A stretch of DNA of 30,039 bases from positions 1 through 30,039 of the forward strand of contig SMOI01000368.1 in NCBI GenBank assembly GCA_008000375.1, written 5' to 3'. Position 1 is the stretch's first letter. Every line of letters begins with the position of its first letter. Below are positions 1-9,641 of this stretch, piece after piece. Source of the stretch: Poteriospumella lacustris. Taxonomy: Eukaryota; Sar; Chrysophyceae; Chromulinales; Dinobryaceae. The notes beneath the pieces were generated by a model. That model worked only from the letters and a program-made list of their open reading frames with translations. It had not been told where the DNA came from and searched no databases. A program made the position numbers and the translations under genes.

Positions 1-49
1 GGGTCGCCCTCGACGTTTGTTGGCGCGGCTCCTTCGTCGACCGATGAGG

Positions 50-89
<40 letters not shown>

Positions 90-3000
90 CGTTGCGTCGG
101 CTGTGGGGGCGGCGCTGCTGGGCGGTTCGTTGGCGTTGGCGTTGCCTTCGTCGTCGTTGTCGTCGTCCGGTGTCGCTTCTTTGGCCTCGGCCGATGGCGT
201 CGCAGCATCCGCCGCATCGGCATCAGCGTCGCCATCAGCGTCGCCATCGCCATCCGCCTTCGCAGGAGCTTCAGGAGCAGCCTCAGCTGCTGCTGTAGCA
301 GCCACCGCTGGTGCCGTCGCCGCCTCTCCGCCTTCTACGGCCTCCACCGCCGCCACTGGCGCTTCTTCGGTCGGTGGTGGAACGCCCAGCAGCAGCTCCA
401 ACAGCAACAGCTTCGCTTCATACGCCGCGAGATACGCAAACGTCTCCTGCTCCAAACAGGCGGCGTACAACGAATTCGCCAACGTGCGCAGCTCGGAGAG
501 GTACTGACGACTCAACTCGACGTTCTGCCGGGTCAGGTACATGTCCACCAGCGACCGCAGACACACGGCGGCCAGCGGGTGGCCCTCGACGAAGTTCGTG
601 CGCACGGTCTTCAACGCGCGTTGATAGTACTTGTCCGCCTCGTCGTACTCGTCGTTCAGTCGGAACGTGTCGCCGTAGACCATCTGCGCGGCCACGGCGA
701 GGACGTGTTCTTTGCCCAGCGCGTTGCGGACGGACTCCAGCAGCTCTTCGAGCGGCTCGCGGAGTTCGACGTGTTGACGCGACGTCCAGAGCGACAGGCG
801 CATGTCCCAGAGCCGCGCTTCGACGACGGGGATACTCGTGGGCAGCGCTTTCAAGGTCCTAGCGACGAGTTTGATCCAGCTACGGGCCGCCTCGAAATGA
901 CCCGTGGCGACTTCCAACGCGGCCAACAGCGCATAGCCATGGCCCAGGGCGAACGGCGTCGGGACGAAGTCTTCGTACTGCGCGACCGCCTGTTCGACGA
1001 CGGCGACCGTCGACGTGAGACTCACGCGCGCTTCGCGGTAGTCACAGAGCTCCAACTGCATACGGGCTTCGTAGAGCGCCAGGGGAAACAAGCGACAGTC
1101 GATGTGCTCGTAGAACTTGAGGTACTGGGCCCGGGCCGCTTGGAACCGTCGCTTGGCCTCGGTGAACCGCGACATGACGAACGCGGCCCGGGCGTAGAGC
1201 AGGAGACACTGCGCCACGAGCGGGTGGTCGTACTCCGCGGCGGGCGCTTTCTTCGCGTTCGCTGCCGTTGCGGTGGAGGCAGAAGCAGTGGCGGTGGCGA
1301 CGGTGGCAGTGGACGTCGTACCACCGACGACAACTTCGTCTTTCTTCGCCGCCCCCGACGACGACGTCACCGTTTCCTTTTCTCGGGCGATTTCTTCGGC
1401 CGTTTTCACGAGACTCTTCACCGTCACGATCGTTTGGTCGAGGAGATTCACCGCCTCTTTGCCCTTGCCGATCGTGATGAGCAGCTCCGTCTTCACCAAC
1501 AACGACTCGACGAAGGGCAAGTTATTCACCCCCAACGCCCGCGAGATCAGCGCTTGGCCACGTTCAATCAAGGCTTTCGCCTCGTTGATACGTCCCTGTT
1601 GCAGGCTCAACGCGCCTTGCATCGTCAAGCACTGTCCGAAGAGTTGATTGATGATGCGGGAGGGTTCGCCGGTGTTGGCGCTCTTCAGACTGAGCACCTT
1701 GGCGCTCGCGTCTAAGATCTCCATCGCTTGCGGGTAGAAACCCTGGTAGATTTTGCTTTGCGCCGCATCCAACGACAGCTGCAGGGCGTATTCCGACTCG
1801 ACGCCGTGCATCGCCGTCTCTTGCAGCTGGATCCGATGCAACGCCGCGTCGGCGGGGCCGAAGACGCTCATCGCGAGGAGATTCAAGACTTTCGCACGGA
1901 TCGTGTCCATCGTCGTCCGTTTGGCAATCGTCAAGATCCGCTCGCGGATCGTGCAGCTTTCTTCGAACAACGGTTGCGCCTTCGTGTACCATCCCCGCTC
2001 GTACAAGTTCTGCGCCCGTTGGAACAAGAACGAGGCGGCTTCGAGGTCGGTTTTGTACAGCGGGTTGTCTTCGGGTTGGATCAGTTCGGGGTGGTCGGCG
2101 AGGTACGCCGCTTCTTCTTCGCGGCGTTTCGCTTCGGCGAGGGCGATTTCTTCTTCTTCTTGTTTCCGTCGAATCGCTTCTTCTTCGAGTTCGATGCGCC
2201 GTTGGAGTTCCGCTTGCACCTCCTGCAGTTGCTGCTGCAGCCGTTGCACGTCCGTGGCCAACGTGGCCACTTGCGCTTGCAACGCCTCGTTCGTTTTCAC
2301 GTGTTCGTCGACGACCTTGTGCAGTTTCTGTGTCTCGACACGCTCCGCATCGAGCGCCTCTTCGACGTTGGCCTTTTCGTGTCGCAACACGACCAGTTCG
2401 TCTTCCAGTTCTTTGCGCGCCTTGTGCTCGCGGAGCAGCGCGTCTTCGAGGCTTTCGTTGTCGCGGACGAGCGATTGGACTTGGCCCGACGACTTGGTGC
2501 GCGCCGGCTTCGTCGTGCTGCCATCGCCACCGGACGGAGACGGACTACGCGAAGAACGTCCACCACGTCCACCGCTGCTACCTCGGAGCGCACTGCGCCC
2601 ACGTCGTCCGCCGTGGACCACGTTCGACTGGTTGAACAGCTCCACCCCGTAGTAATGCACCGTGCCCCAGATGGCGGGGTCGTTGTTGTCCACGTCCACA
2701 AACAACGACTTCGGCAGGAACTCCGTCGCGTTCTCCGCCGTCGTGTCCAACGACGCAGCCCAGGCGTAGAAGGCGTCCTCTTGGACGTTCTTCGACACGC
2801 GGTCTTTCGACGACGGCTTCTCGTAGCCGCCCAGTTCCAAGACGAACGGATGGTCATACGGCAAGTTGAACGGTTTCAAGTCGTCGAGGCCTTTTAACGC
2901 GTCAAACAACGGCTTCCGCCCGCTGTCTTTCTTCAACGAATTCATGAACAGGGCGATGCGTCCGCGGACGTGATAGCCCAAGAGACTGTTGCTGCCACAG

Positions 3001-6000
3001 ACCTTGCTCACGGCGGGTAACACTTCTTCTTTCAAGCGATACATCGCCGTTTGTTGTTCTTGGGGCTTCAAGATCAGCGCTTGATAGCAGAGTTCATTGA
3101 CGAGGAGGGTTTTCACCCACGGCGCCGGTCCGAGCAAGGCGTCGACGTCGCCGAGCAGTTCTTGCAACAGCGCCGTCGCCCGCGACTGTTTGTTTTGCAT
3201 CGTCAAACACTTCGCCAAGTGAAACTTCCAATCGAAATACACCTTCGACGCGACGCCGTAGACGCTCCGGATCCGCTCTTCCATCTCCATGAACCGTTGT
3301 TCCGCCTTCGCCAGGCGACGCAGATCGCGTTGGAGCAACGCGTGGACAAAGGAAATCCGCAGCATTTCGACCGACGTGACGCCGAACTTCTTCGCGACTT
3401 TCTCCTCGACGATGTCGATGCATTCCATCGCGTCGAAGAAGTACCCCACTTGCCGCATGTTCTCCGCCGCGATCAGGTAGACGTCGAGGAGTTTGCGGTG
3501 CGTCGGCAACGCGGGGCCGAAGAGCAATTGCAGCCGGGCGAAGGCGAAGGAGATCTGCACCTTGGCGTCCCGGTGCTTGCCCAGCGCACTCGTGATTTGG
3601 GCGTGCAGGAGCAGCATTTCGTAGGTCTTGGGCGAGTCAAACGTGTGCAAATACGACCGCAACTGGGCGCCGGCTTCGCCAATGGTTTGACTGGCCGTGT
3701 CCCAGTCGCCTTGTTCAAAGAGAATTCGCGCTTTCAACGCCAACAGATCCGCCAAGAGCACCGAGGCGGCATCGGACCGTAACTTCGCCGTACTCGACCG
3801 AACAAAGTCCATCGCGACGCCGACGGCATCGAGGACCGCGGGGGTCGGTCGGCCATGTTTCACTTGCGCCAAGCAACGCGCATATTTGCAACCGGCTTTC
3901 GCATACAACTGCTCGGTCTCCGTCGGGAAGAGCAACTGCCAACGCAACAGGGCGGCTTCGTGGTGTTCTTTCGCCATTTTGAAGTCGTACAAGTCCGCGT
4001 AGACCGAGCCTAAGCCCTCCAACGCCTGTGCCCCAATGGGGTGCGGATGCTCGGCAAAGAGCTTCGCGCTGCGTTGGGCCGTTTGATCGAAGACGTCGCG
4101 GGCTTCGCGCAAGCGATCGACGCCGTGCAACACCTGTCCACGCGTGACCTGCCCCCACAAGAGCAACGGGTGGGTCGAGTCCGGGGGCAGCATATTCTGC
4201 AGCAAATGCTGCGCCTCGTCCATGGCGTTCAACGCGGCACTGTAGCTGCCCTGCAACGTGGCGCAGGCGGCCGATTCGTGGAGAATCTCGACGTACATCG
4301 TGTGTTCTTTGCCGTAATGACTCGCGACGGACAGTTGCGCTTGTTCTAAACTACGTACGACCACTTCGTGGGAGCCACGCACGCGTTCCAATCGGGCGCG
4401 CAGCAACATGAACTCGCCGTAGACCTCGTGGTCCAACAGCGTATGACCCTGAATAATCGCTTCCATTTCGGCTACCTTCGTTTGCGTCAAGTCAAAGGCG
4501 CCGATATGCAGCCCGTACAATGCTTCCACATGTTGTGCACGCAACAAGGCCAACGTCACGGTCAACGGGGCCTTGCCAAAGGTACCGCTGTCTTTGCCCA
4601 CCCGAATTTTCAACAATTTGTTGATGCGGTTCAACACGTCGCGTACGTCGCTGTACCGGGCCCATTCGATATGCAAATGCGCCACGAACTGTTGAATGGC
4701 AATGTAGAACAAATGGCTTTCTTCGCGTTGCTGTTCGATCAACGTGGCCGCTTGTTGCGCCCGTTCCAGCGCCTCGGCGTATCGACCCATCGCCCGCGCA
4801 TATTTCGCCTGCGCCAAATGGAACTGCGCCAACCAAAAGACTTCTTCGCGCTTGCCGCCTCCACCCATCGACAAATGCGCCGTGACAAAGGCTTCACATT
4901 TCCGTAACAAGTCAGCGGCCGTGTGGAACTTGCACTTCACGAGACACGACTCGCACCACGACAACAGCACCGCGAACCGTTCCCGTTCCAATTCTTGCAA
5001 CTGCCATCGATCCATTTCCGAGAGCTCGTCCAGTTTCCGAGTGGTTTGATGAATGTCATGACTGGCTACCTTTCGGGCAATCGCGGTATCGTAGCGGTCG
5101 ACACTGATTTCGAAATGGTTGGCCGCGGCACTGCGACGGGCTTCGGTGAGAATCGTTTCGTTGGAAAACTTGGTCAGCCAGGGATGTTTGTCCTCGTAGC
5201 CATTGGAATACATGTATTCCATGGCATTGTTCACGTTCTCGAAGCCTTCCCCGTCACTCAAGCGGGCGAGACGTTGCAAGGTGATACCGTAGTTGCCCTT
5301 CGCATTGATCGTGCCGGGGTGACTCGGGCCAGCGACGAGCTCGAAGACTTGAATCGATTTCAAATGGTATTCCACCGCCGCAATGTTATCGCCACGCTCG
5401 CGTTTGAGCTCGGCAATGTTGTTTAACGTCGCCGCGACTTGCACATGCTTCTCGGTGAGGATTTCTTTGCGAATGTTGAGCGCTTCCTTCAGCGATTCTT
5501 CGGCCTTGTCGAATTCGGTGCGGACGCGTTGTAAATTGCCCAGCGCATTCAAGACTTCGGCGGTTTTGAGATTGATGCGTGATCTACCCACGACGGATGA
5601 CTTGAGCGCCAGGTTCAAGATGTCTTCGGCTTTGTAGAATTTTCCAATTTCTCGTAGCAGGTCCGAGTACGACAGCAGCGTGTTGACGTTTGCCGCGGCC
5701 ATGGCACCGAATTTGGGGTAGCGGAGCTGGAGGCACTTTTCAAAGAGTGCTTCCGCTTCGACTAAATTCCCCGATTGCTGCAGAACCATCGCCTCGTCGA
5801 AGTAAATGAGCGTCGAATCGAGTTCTTCGTCTTCCGCGGCGAACGGCTGCCCCGGGATAAAACGATTCTTGTCCGCGTCCAGTTCTTTTCGCTGTTCATG
5901 AACGTGGGCCATGATTTTCTTGGCTTCTTCCACTTGTTCATCTACAGTGGCACGCAGTTCCAACGTGTTGGCCAATCGGTAGTCGACATCCAGTTCTGTT

Positions 6001-6259
6001 TCGGGGTACTGTTGCTCCATGTGATGGAAGATCGCTGAGGCTTCGTACAAGAGCTGCAAACGCAATCAAATACACAATATGAGACGATGAATAGCATCAT
6101 GGCGGATCGAAATCCCCTTACATTGATCCCGGTGTCCAAATCTTCGTCTAACCAGGCCAGGCCGAGCAAACTCTTCAGTTTACCAACAATTTCACTGTTG
6201 GGCCCGTGCACTACTTCTTCATCCTTGATTTCCTTCGACAATTGATCGATGGTTCTCAT
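1..6259 (-). CDS. Giant TPR / coiled-coil scaffold protein (3' end outside window)
   Basis: Two exons are visible. Exon 1 is 6259-6122 (46 codons, starting MRTIDQLSKE); a 68-nt GT-AG intron occupies 6121-6054; exon 2 is open without a stop from 6053 to base 1. At least about 2,063 residues are encoded. Many helical pairs of the tetratricopeptide type used by kinesin light chain and nephrocystin-3 proteins can be seen, for example the stretch with VAATLNNIAELKRERGDN and the following EYHLKSIQVFELVAGPSHPGT-type repeat. A Ser/Arg/Gly-rich linker precedes a long heptad-rich coiled coil (about residues 1234-1367, ending in a Glu/Arg-rich helix), then more TPRs. The visible C-terminal part (from about residue 1935) is Ala/Asp/Glu-rich low complexity. 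TPRs bind proteins, so a scaffold role is inferred; the specific partner is unknown. There is no signal peptide or membrane segment. The divergent neighbour is the first SLC19 gene. Confidence 0.85.
47..91. repeat. GCGTCG-type hexanucleotide microsatellite inside the TPR gene
   Basis: About seven near-perfect copies of a 6-bp unit (gcgtcg/gtcggc) lie in tandem. Read on the minus strand in the frame of the TPR gene they encode an alternating Ala-Asp run. A second, less regular block of the same kind lies at about 205-260. The unit length of 6 keeps the reading frame, so copy-number changes would alter tail length without breaking the protein. Confidence 0.85.
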
Positions 6260-6809
6260 GTTGGATGAAATGACCAGTTTCTAAGAAACTAATGATGAAT
6301 GTGCCGTCGTAATGCGGTCAATACACAGCGAATGAGGTCAACGACCAATAATGCACTTCAAAAACACACAGAATTCGGGATGCCGTTCAAAAACTCTCCA
6401 ACAAACTCCGTGAATCACAACGTCTTTCAGAGACAATGACAAGTCTTCTTTTTGGTAAATGAATGAATCCAGAGGAAGAGGCCTTCGTTTGAATACAACC
6501 GTCTCGATCACAAAAAATAGGGCACAGCAAAACGACGGAAACGAGCGGAAGAGAAACGGCTCGTTGCACACACGAAATTGAAACGCCTTTCTGTGAGGAG
6601 ACACGGTCGCGATGACGACGACGCAACCACTGCTGGCCGACGAGGAACGGAACCAATCATCAACACGGTAAAGATTCTGCTGGAAAACTGGATGCATTTG
6701 CATCGGCGTGTGTAGGACAGTGTAGGGTAGCCGTCAGAGACTTGAGAAAGATTGGAGTCGGCGGCGATTTACAGTGCATAGAGCCGGAGAGGCATTGCTC
6801 CTAGATGGA
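6260..6809. promoter_or_regulatory. Divergent intergenic region between TPR gene and SLC19 copy A
   Basis: These 550 bp separate two genes transcribed away from each other, so both promoters and 5' UTRs should lie here. From about 6566 rightward the sequence has patches shared with the upstream region of SLC19 copy B (for example acgaaattgaaacgcctttc at 6568 and at 9403, and the gtcggcgatttacagtg patch before each start). Those patches mark the left limit of the tandem duplication. No convincing protein-coding exon was seen. Confidence 0.5.
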
Positions 6810-9148
6810 ATGACGTCGGTGCAGTCGATTGTGCTAGGATTGTGCTTGTTCATCGCGCTTCTCAACTTTAAGCCATCGGAGCCCTATTTGAGTCAATTTC
6901 TGATATGCAATCAGAAAACAGCCAACGAAGACTGCAGCAGTGCCTCGTCAAGCACTGCCTGCACTGACGTTGGTGTCTATTGCGCATGGAACGAGCCCAA
7001 TCAACTGTGCCAATCAACCGCTTGCGGTAGTGTATCTGTGAGTGACTGTGACAGTTCGGATTATTTCTATTGCGAAAAGAGCGACGGGACTTGTAAAGCG
7101 ACTCGTTGCTACGAGAATTTCAGCGAGTCGGAGGTGAACAACGAGATCTATCCGTGGTCCACCTTCGCGTATCTGCCCTTTCTGCTTCTGCTCGGCCCGT
7201 TTGCCGAGTTGTATTCGTATCGTGCAGCGATTTTGTTTGGCATCTTAGGACGCGTTGTCACCAGAATCATGTTGTTGTATGGCACGACGATGACCGAGAT
7301 GCAGATCATGCAGGTACGACACGGGGCGGGGGCGCAGGCTTGTTGTGCTCTGTTCGAGTGATTTCATCTCCATCTCCTTTGTACATTGGTATAGGTCGCC
7401 TACGCACTGGGGACGGCAGCCGAGGATGGTAAGAAAATGTATTTACCTGTGTGACCTTCGTGTCCGGCAGTGTCATGACCCCCTCCCCTCGTCGCTGTTC
7501 AGTGTTTTCCGCCTACGTGTACTACGTCGTGCCCACGAAGGACTACCAGTGGGCCACGTCAGCGATCAAAGCCGCCGCCTTGATTTCCTGTGTTCTTTCG
7601 GGTATCCTGGGCGACATCTTGGTCGTGGAAGTAGACGCGTCTCTGAAGGTGTTGATGTGGATCTCCGCCGCCTTTGTGTGGGCGGGCTTCGCCGTGGGTC
7701 TCCTCGTGATCGGCCTCCACCCCGCCGCGGCAGTTATTATTAACACCGAGACGAATAATGCAACGGTCCCGTTGCTGTTCGAATCATCGAAAGAAGAAGC
7801 CAGTTCCTGCGATCAGCGTCCGGTACGACCGTCGTCGTCGTCGTCGTCGAAAGTGGCACTGTTCGCCCACCAGTTGCGCTGTCTGTGGATCGTGCTGCAG
7901 TCGCGTACCGTGTTGACGCTACTGGCCGTGTGGATCGTCGGCAATGGTGTATTTCAGGTGTGTGTATGCGTGCCATCTCTGCCTCTCTCCTACTGCTTTT
8001 GCTGACGAGCGTCTTCAGACGTTGTACGACTACGAAGTGTCGATCTTCCAAGAGTTGCAGGGGCAAAACAGCAGTTGGAATGGCAGTGTCTTGTCCGTCA
8101 TGTTGGTCGCTGGCAGCGTCGGTGCGATGATACCCGCGATGGAGGTGGATCCGGTCACATGGATCTTGCGGCGGGTTCACTGGCGATGCGGGTGCGGACG
8201 GGACCGTGGTCCCACCACGGCACCAGGGGATGAGGCGGTGGCGGCGGCAGTGGCGGCGACAGCAACGAGGTCAGTAGAGAACGACGAAGCCGAAGTGACC
8301 ATGACGTCTCGTATCATGTTGGCGTTGGTCGTGGCGATCTTCGCACTGGTGGGCTTCGTCAGCGCTTGGGAAGTCGCACGGTCGGTGACGTGTCTGTCGC
8401 TGTTCTTTTCCGCGTGGCAGTACATCACTGTGATCGTCTTCTCGCAGTTCGCCACCTATCTACGGTCCGCGGAGGCCACCCAACGAACGACGACAATAAG
8501 AACAACAACCGCAACGACGGTGCATCGTATGGCACATTCGGCGGTGGACGACGATACTACCGACGATTCCACAGTGGCAGTGCTGTCCGATACAGCCACT
8601 GCTTGCGCCACTACCATTGCTACAACCAAAGCCATGGCCGCGGTCGATACGAACGACGTCGATCCTCCGTATTCGTTGGCCCTGGTCCTCATCATCGCGA
8701 TGAATGTGGTGGTGCAGATCATCATACAGGTCTTGCTGTTCACCGTGCTCGAACAATCGTTGTACAACGCCTGTGCGAACATGGTCTGGATCTTTGTCAT
8801 CGCCGCGGTCGTGTATATCCTGTGCACGTGTGGTCAGTATGGGCTGTCGGTGTATCGGCGGTCGTGGCAGCGGTGGTGGGCGTCCTTGTCCTTGTCGCGT
8901 TCGTAACGCCAGGAGTGGACAGAAACAACTCACTAGGAACGAAGGCGTGAGCGGTAGACCCGTCGTAGAATAGAACGTATGTAGCAGTAGATTGACAGAG
9001 AATTGTTACCCACAGTCGGCAAAGCAGTCTCTGTTGTGATGGAGCGTGGATAGTCTACGTGAGGAGACCCCGGGCAGTCCTGTAGGCATCTCTGTGGATG
9101 TACTTCGATCAACAAACACAGAGTGTACCCATGGCGCGTTGTACGGAG
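6566..9148 (+). repeat. Tandem segmental duplication, unit A (SLC19 copy A with flanks)
   Basis: This segment corresponds to 9396-12020 in direct orientation. It contains the patchy 5' flank, the entire four-exon SLC19 gene including its three introns, and about 200 bp of 3' flank (the shared stretch begins agcggtagacccgtcgtaga and continues past gtctctgttgtgatggagcg). The coding exons outside the loops and the introns look identical by eye; the flanks have drifted and carry indels. Limits are approximate because the homology fades. Confidence 0.8.
6810..8906 (+). CDS. SLC19-family carrier (reduced folate/thiamine transporter), copy A
   Basis: Exons are 6810-7313, 7395-7428, 7503-7957 and 8019-8906, with GT-AG introns of 81, 74 and 61 nt; the product is about 626 residues. 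The family is recognised from KPSEPYL after the first membrane helix, EVNNEIYP before the second, and the helix-4 region VAYALGTAAEDVFSAYVYY, which matches the eukaryotic folate/thiamine carrier pattern. Twelve membrane segments can be counted. Known members carry folates or thiamine across the plasma membrane; which substrate applies here cannot be read. The first outer loop holds a Cys-rich insertion (about residues 33-100, ten Cys) with a sequon at Asn103. Low-complexity Thr/Ala-rich stretches lie in predicted cytosolic loops. The ATG at 6810 is chosen because it matches copy B; in-frame codons upstream lack an ATG. The C-terminus ends WASLSLSRS, shorter than in copy B. Confidence 0.85.
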
Positions 9149-9152
9149 TGTG
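8907..9152. other. 3' flank of SLC19 copy A
   Basis: About 240 bp follow the stop codon. They resemble the 3' flank of copy B (from 11833), including a shared stretch around gttacccacagtcggcaaag, and end abruptly at gtacggagtgt, where the argJ-derived fragment begins. At the matching point, copy B continues into unrelated AT-rich sequence. This is the right junction of duplication unit A. Confidence 0.6.
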
Positions 9153-9358
9153 GCTCCTTTGGCAATGCCCACGATCGACCAGGAACCATCATCGAACGGT
9201 AGGAACGGACCTTGGGATAGCGATCCGTCTTTGTGATGCCCAACGCGGCAGGAAGTACCGAGTCCTTTTGCAACGTTTGCAACAGCTGAGGAATCGCATT
9301 GGTAATCGCCTGTACAGGCAATATCCAGCAGGCAATGATTCCGGTTGACGAAGGAATC
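9153..9358 (-). pseudogene. argJ exon-1 fragment (remnant of a duplicated gene)
   Basis: About 206 bp match 13401-13604 of the intact argJ in the same orientation. On the minus strand the fragment still reads IPSSTGII, LPVQAITNAIPQLLQTLQ and ALGITKTDRYPKVRSYRS. Relative to argJ it has an in-frame 3-bp insertion after the IPSSTGII part. A 1-bp deletion follows the SYRS codons, which moves the SIVGIAKGA part into another frame. It lacks the start, the presequence, the catalytic Thr region and all of exon 2, so it cannot make an ArgJ enzyme. It sits between the two SLC19 copies, in the same relative place that intact argJ occupies after copy B. Confidence 0.9.
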
Positions 9359-9641
9359 GTCATGGGCCATATGGTGGATGGGCCATGGGCTGGTCGGGAT
9401 GAACACGAAATTGAAACGCCTTTCTTTGGGGGAGAGATGCAGCGACGACGACGATGACGCTGCCGGCGTCATCGACAGCAGCTGCTTCACAGAGGCCGTC
9501 CGAATATGGAACATGGAAGACCGTAGGAATTGTTATCGGGTGACAGCGCAGTGCCTCCGCGTATGTAGGACAATGCAATGAGAGTAGGAGTCGGCGATTT
9601 ACAGTGTATAGAACCGCAGAGGCATTGCTCCTATAGATAGT
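9359..9641. promoter_or_regulatory. Upstream region of SLC19 copy B
   Basis: The first about 40 bp after the argJ remnant are unassigned. From about 9396 the sequence is related to the upstream region of copy A. It includes the gaaacgcctttct patch, a tgtaggacaatgc patch and the gtcggcgatttacagtg patch about 50 bp before the start. The conserved last patch probably holds part of the promoter or 5' UTR. No coding exon is supported. Confidence 0.45.

Noticed and set aside
579-2897. Long plus-strand open frames (579-1715 and 1728-2897)
   Set aside because: They lie opposite the TPR gene, are rich in Arg/Phe/Val/Gln as expected for complements of Glu/Ala/Leu codons, and match no family. The minus-strand frame has clear TPR and coiled-coil content.
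8128-8300. A possible fourth intron in SLC19 between helices 8 and 9
   Set aside because: The loop coded here is unusual, but the frame stays open, the sequence is the same in both copies, and no convincing donor-acceptor pair that preserves the frame was found.
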